DNA of 64,000 bases from Pseudomonas sp. RSB 5.4. GTDB lineage: Bacteria; Pseudomonadota; Gammaproteobacteria; Pseudomonadales; Pseudomonadaceae. The notes below the pieces were generated by a model. That model saw only the letters and a program-made list of their open reading frames with translations, made no database searches and was not told the origin of the DNA. Location of the stretch: NCBI RefSeq assembly GCF_037126175.1, contig NZ_CP146986.1:992001-1056000 (forward strand), given 5' to 3'. The position numbers and the translations under genes were made by a program. Positions 63,466-64,000 of the stretch are shown here, piece by piece; position 1 is the first letter of the stretch, and each line of letters begins with the position of its first letter.

Positions 63466-64000
63466 ATGAATCCCGCTAAAGCCGGATGGCTTAATAAAGT
63501 CCCCGAAGTGACACTGGCCTTCTGGGTGATCAAGATTCTCTCGACGACCGTGGGGGAAACCGGCGCCGACTTCCTTGCGGTGGATGCCGGTTTCGGCGCT
63601 GGCTGGACCAGCATCGGCATGGCGCTGTTACTCGGGTGCGCGCTGTTCTTTCAAATGCGTAAAACCGCGTATACGCCCTGGATCTACTGGTTGACCGTGG
63701 TGCTGGTGAGCATCGTCGGCACGCAGATCACCGACATCATGACCGACATGCTCGACATCAGCCTGTACGTCAGCACCGCGGTGTTCTCGGTGTTGCTGGC
63801 CGTGAATTTCCTGATCTGGTTTACGGTGGAGGACAACCTGTCGATCCGCGAAATCAACACACCGCGGCGCGAGCTTTTTTACTGGTCCACGGTGTTGTGC
63901 ACCTTCGCCCTGGGCACTGCCGCCGGGGACTTGGCAACGGAAGCGCTGGGGCTGGGCTTCACCGTCGGTGCGGTGATATTCGGCGCGCTGATTGCGGCGA
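63466..64000 (+). CDS. COG4705-type integral membrane protein, 3'-truncated
   Basis: Open to the window edge; 178 residues visible from the ATG at 63466, with AGGAGAGG about 10-13 nt upstream. It begins MNPAKAGWLNKVPEVTLAFW and contains the internal repeat VGETGADFLA / TAAGDLATEALGLG, with acidic residues inside hydrophobic segments (for example IVGTQITDIMTDML). This is the pattern of the COG4705 family of multi-pass membrane proteins. About six hydrophobic segments are visible. Function is uncertain; acidic residues in the membrane suggest ion handling, which is inference. Confidence 0.85.
   Translation, partial: MNPAKAGWLNKVPEVTLAFWVIKILSTTVGETGADFLAVDAGFGAGWTSIGMALLLGCALFFQMRKTAYTPWIYWLTVVLVSIVGTQITDIMTDMLDISLYVSTAVFSVLLAVNFLIWFTVEDNLSIREINTPRRELFYWSTVLCTFALGTAAGDLATEALGLGFTVGAVIFGALIAA

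Overview
The window looks like the chromosome of a fluorescent Pseudomonas (P. fluorescens group). The evidence is the high GC content, the very many REP/REPIN palindromes of the GTGGGAGCGGGCTTGC type, a P. fluorescens-type D-galactose dehydrogenase, and a cyclic-lipopeptide synthetase of the amphisin/arthrofactin class.

Region 1 (1-29720) is the 3' two thirds of a lipopeptide operon. It holds a 5'-truncated NRPS (three complete modules plus the end of a condensation domain), a five-module terminal NRPS with tandem thioesterases, and a MacA/MacB-type exporter pair, closed by a strong terminator. My reading of the adenylation pockets and condensation-domain types gives ...D-Leu-D-Leu-D-Ser-L-Leu-D-Ser-(Ile/Val)-(Ile/Val)-(acidic or amide residue). 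This matches the last eight residues of arthrofactin/lokisin-like 11-residue peptides, although the last pocket is unusual.

Region 2 (29730-36260) is accessory DNA. It contains a four-copy 145-bp tandem REP array, an elaborate structured leader RNA in front of a DUF6124-type gene, a second DUF6124-type gene, a 981-residue protein of Ig-like repeats, more REPINs and a LuxR-type regulator.

Region 3 (36400-46240) is metabolic. It holds a YcaC-like hydrolase, D-galactose dehydrogenase, and a compact operon with a 2-oxoglutarate/Fe(II) oxygenase, a methionine-type ABC importer (MetQ, a shortened MetN, MetI), a ribose-type sugar ABC importer and a sulfite-oxidase-like molybdoenzyme.

Region 4 (46450-53100) has a TonB-dependent receptor with an APC permease, a DUF3574 lipoprotein, a 133-bp-period REP array, and an IS110-group element inserted in one REP unit. 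The element's left end appears to encode a bridge RNA whose guide segments match the actual insertion site.

Region 5 (53100-64000) has an AraC regulator divergent from an AhpD-like / acyl-CoA-dehydrogenase-like / SsuABC-like operon, a LysR gene, an MFS exporter, a DUF3772-MscS channel and the start of a COG4705-type membrane protein.

Two RNA elements stand out. The leader at 30456-30685 has two hairpins with the same UUUGGUAG loop and a 10-nt complement to the Shine-Dalgarno region. The IS110 bridge RNA at about 51855-52040 has target and donor guides that can be read directly.
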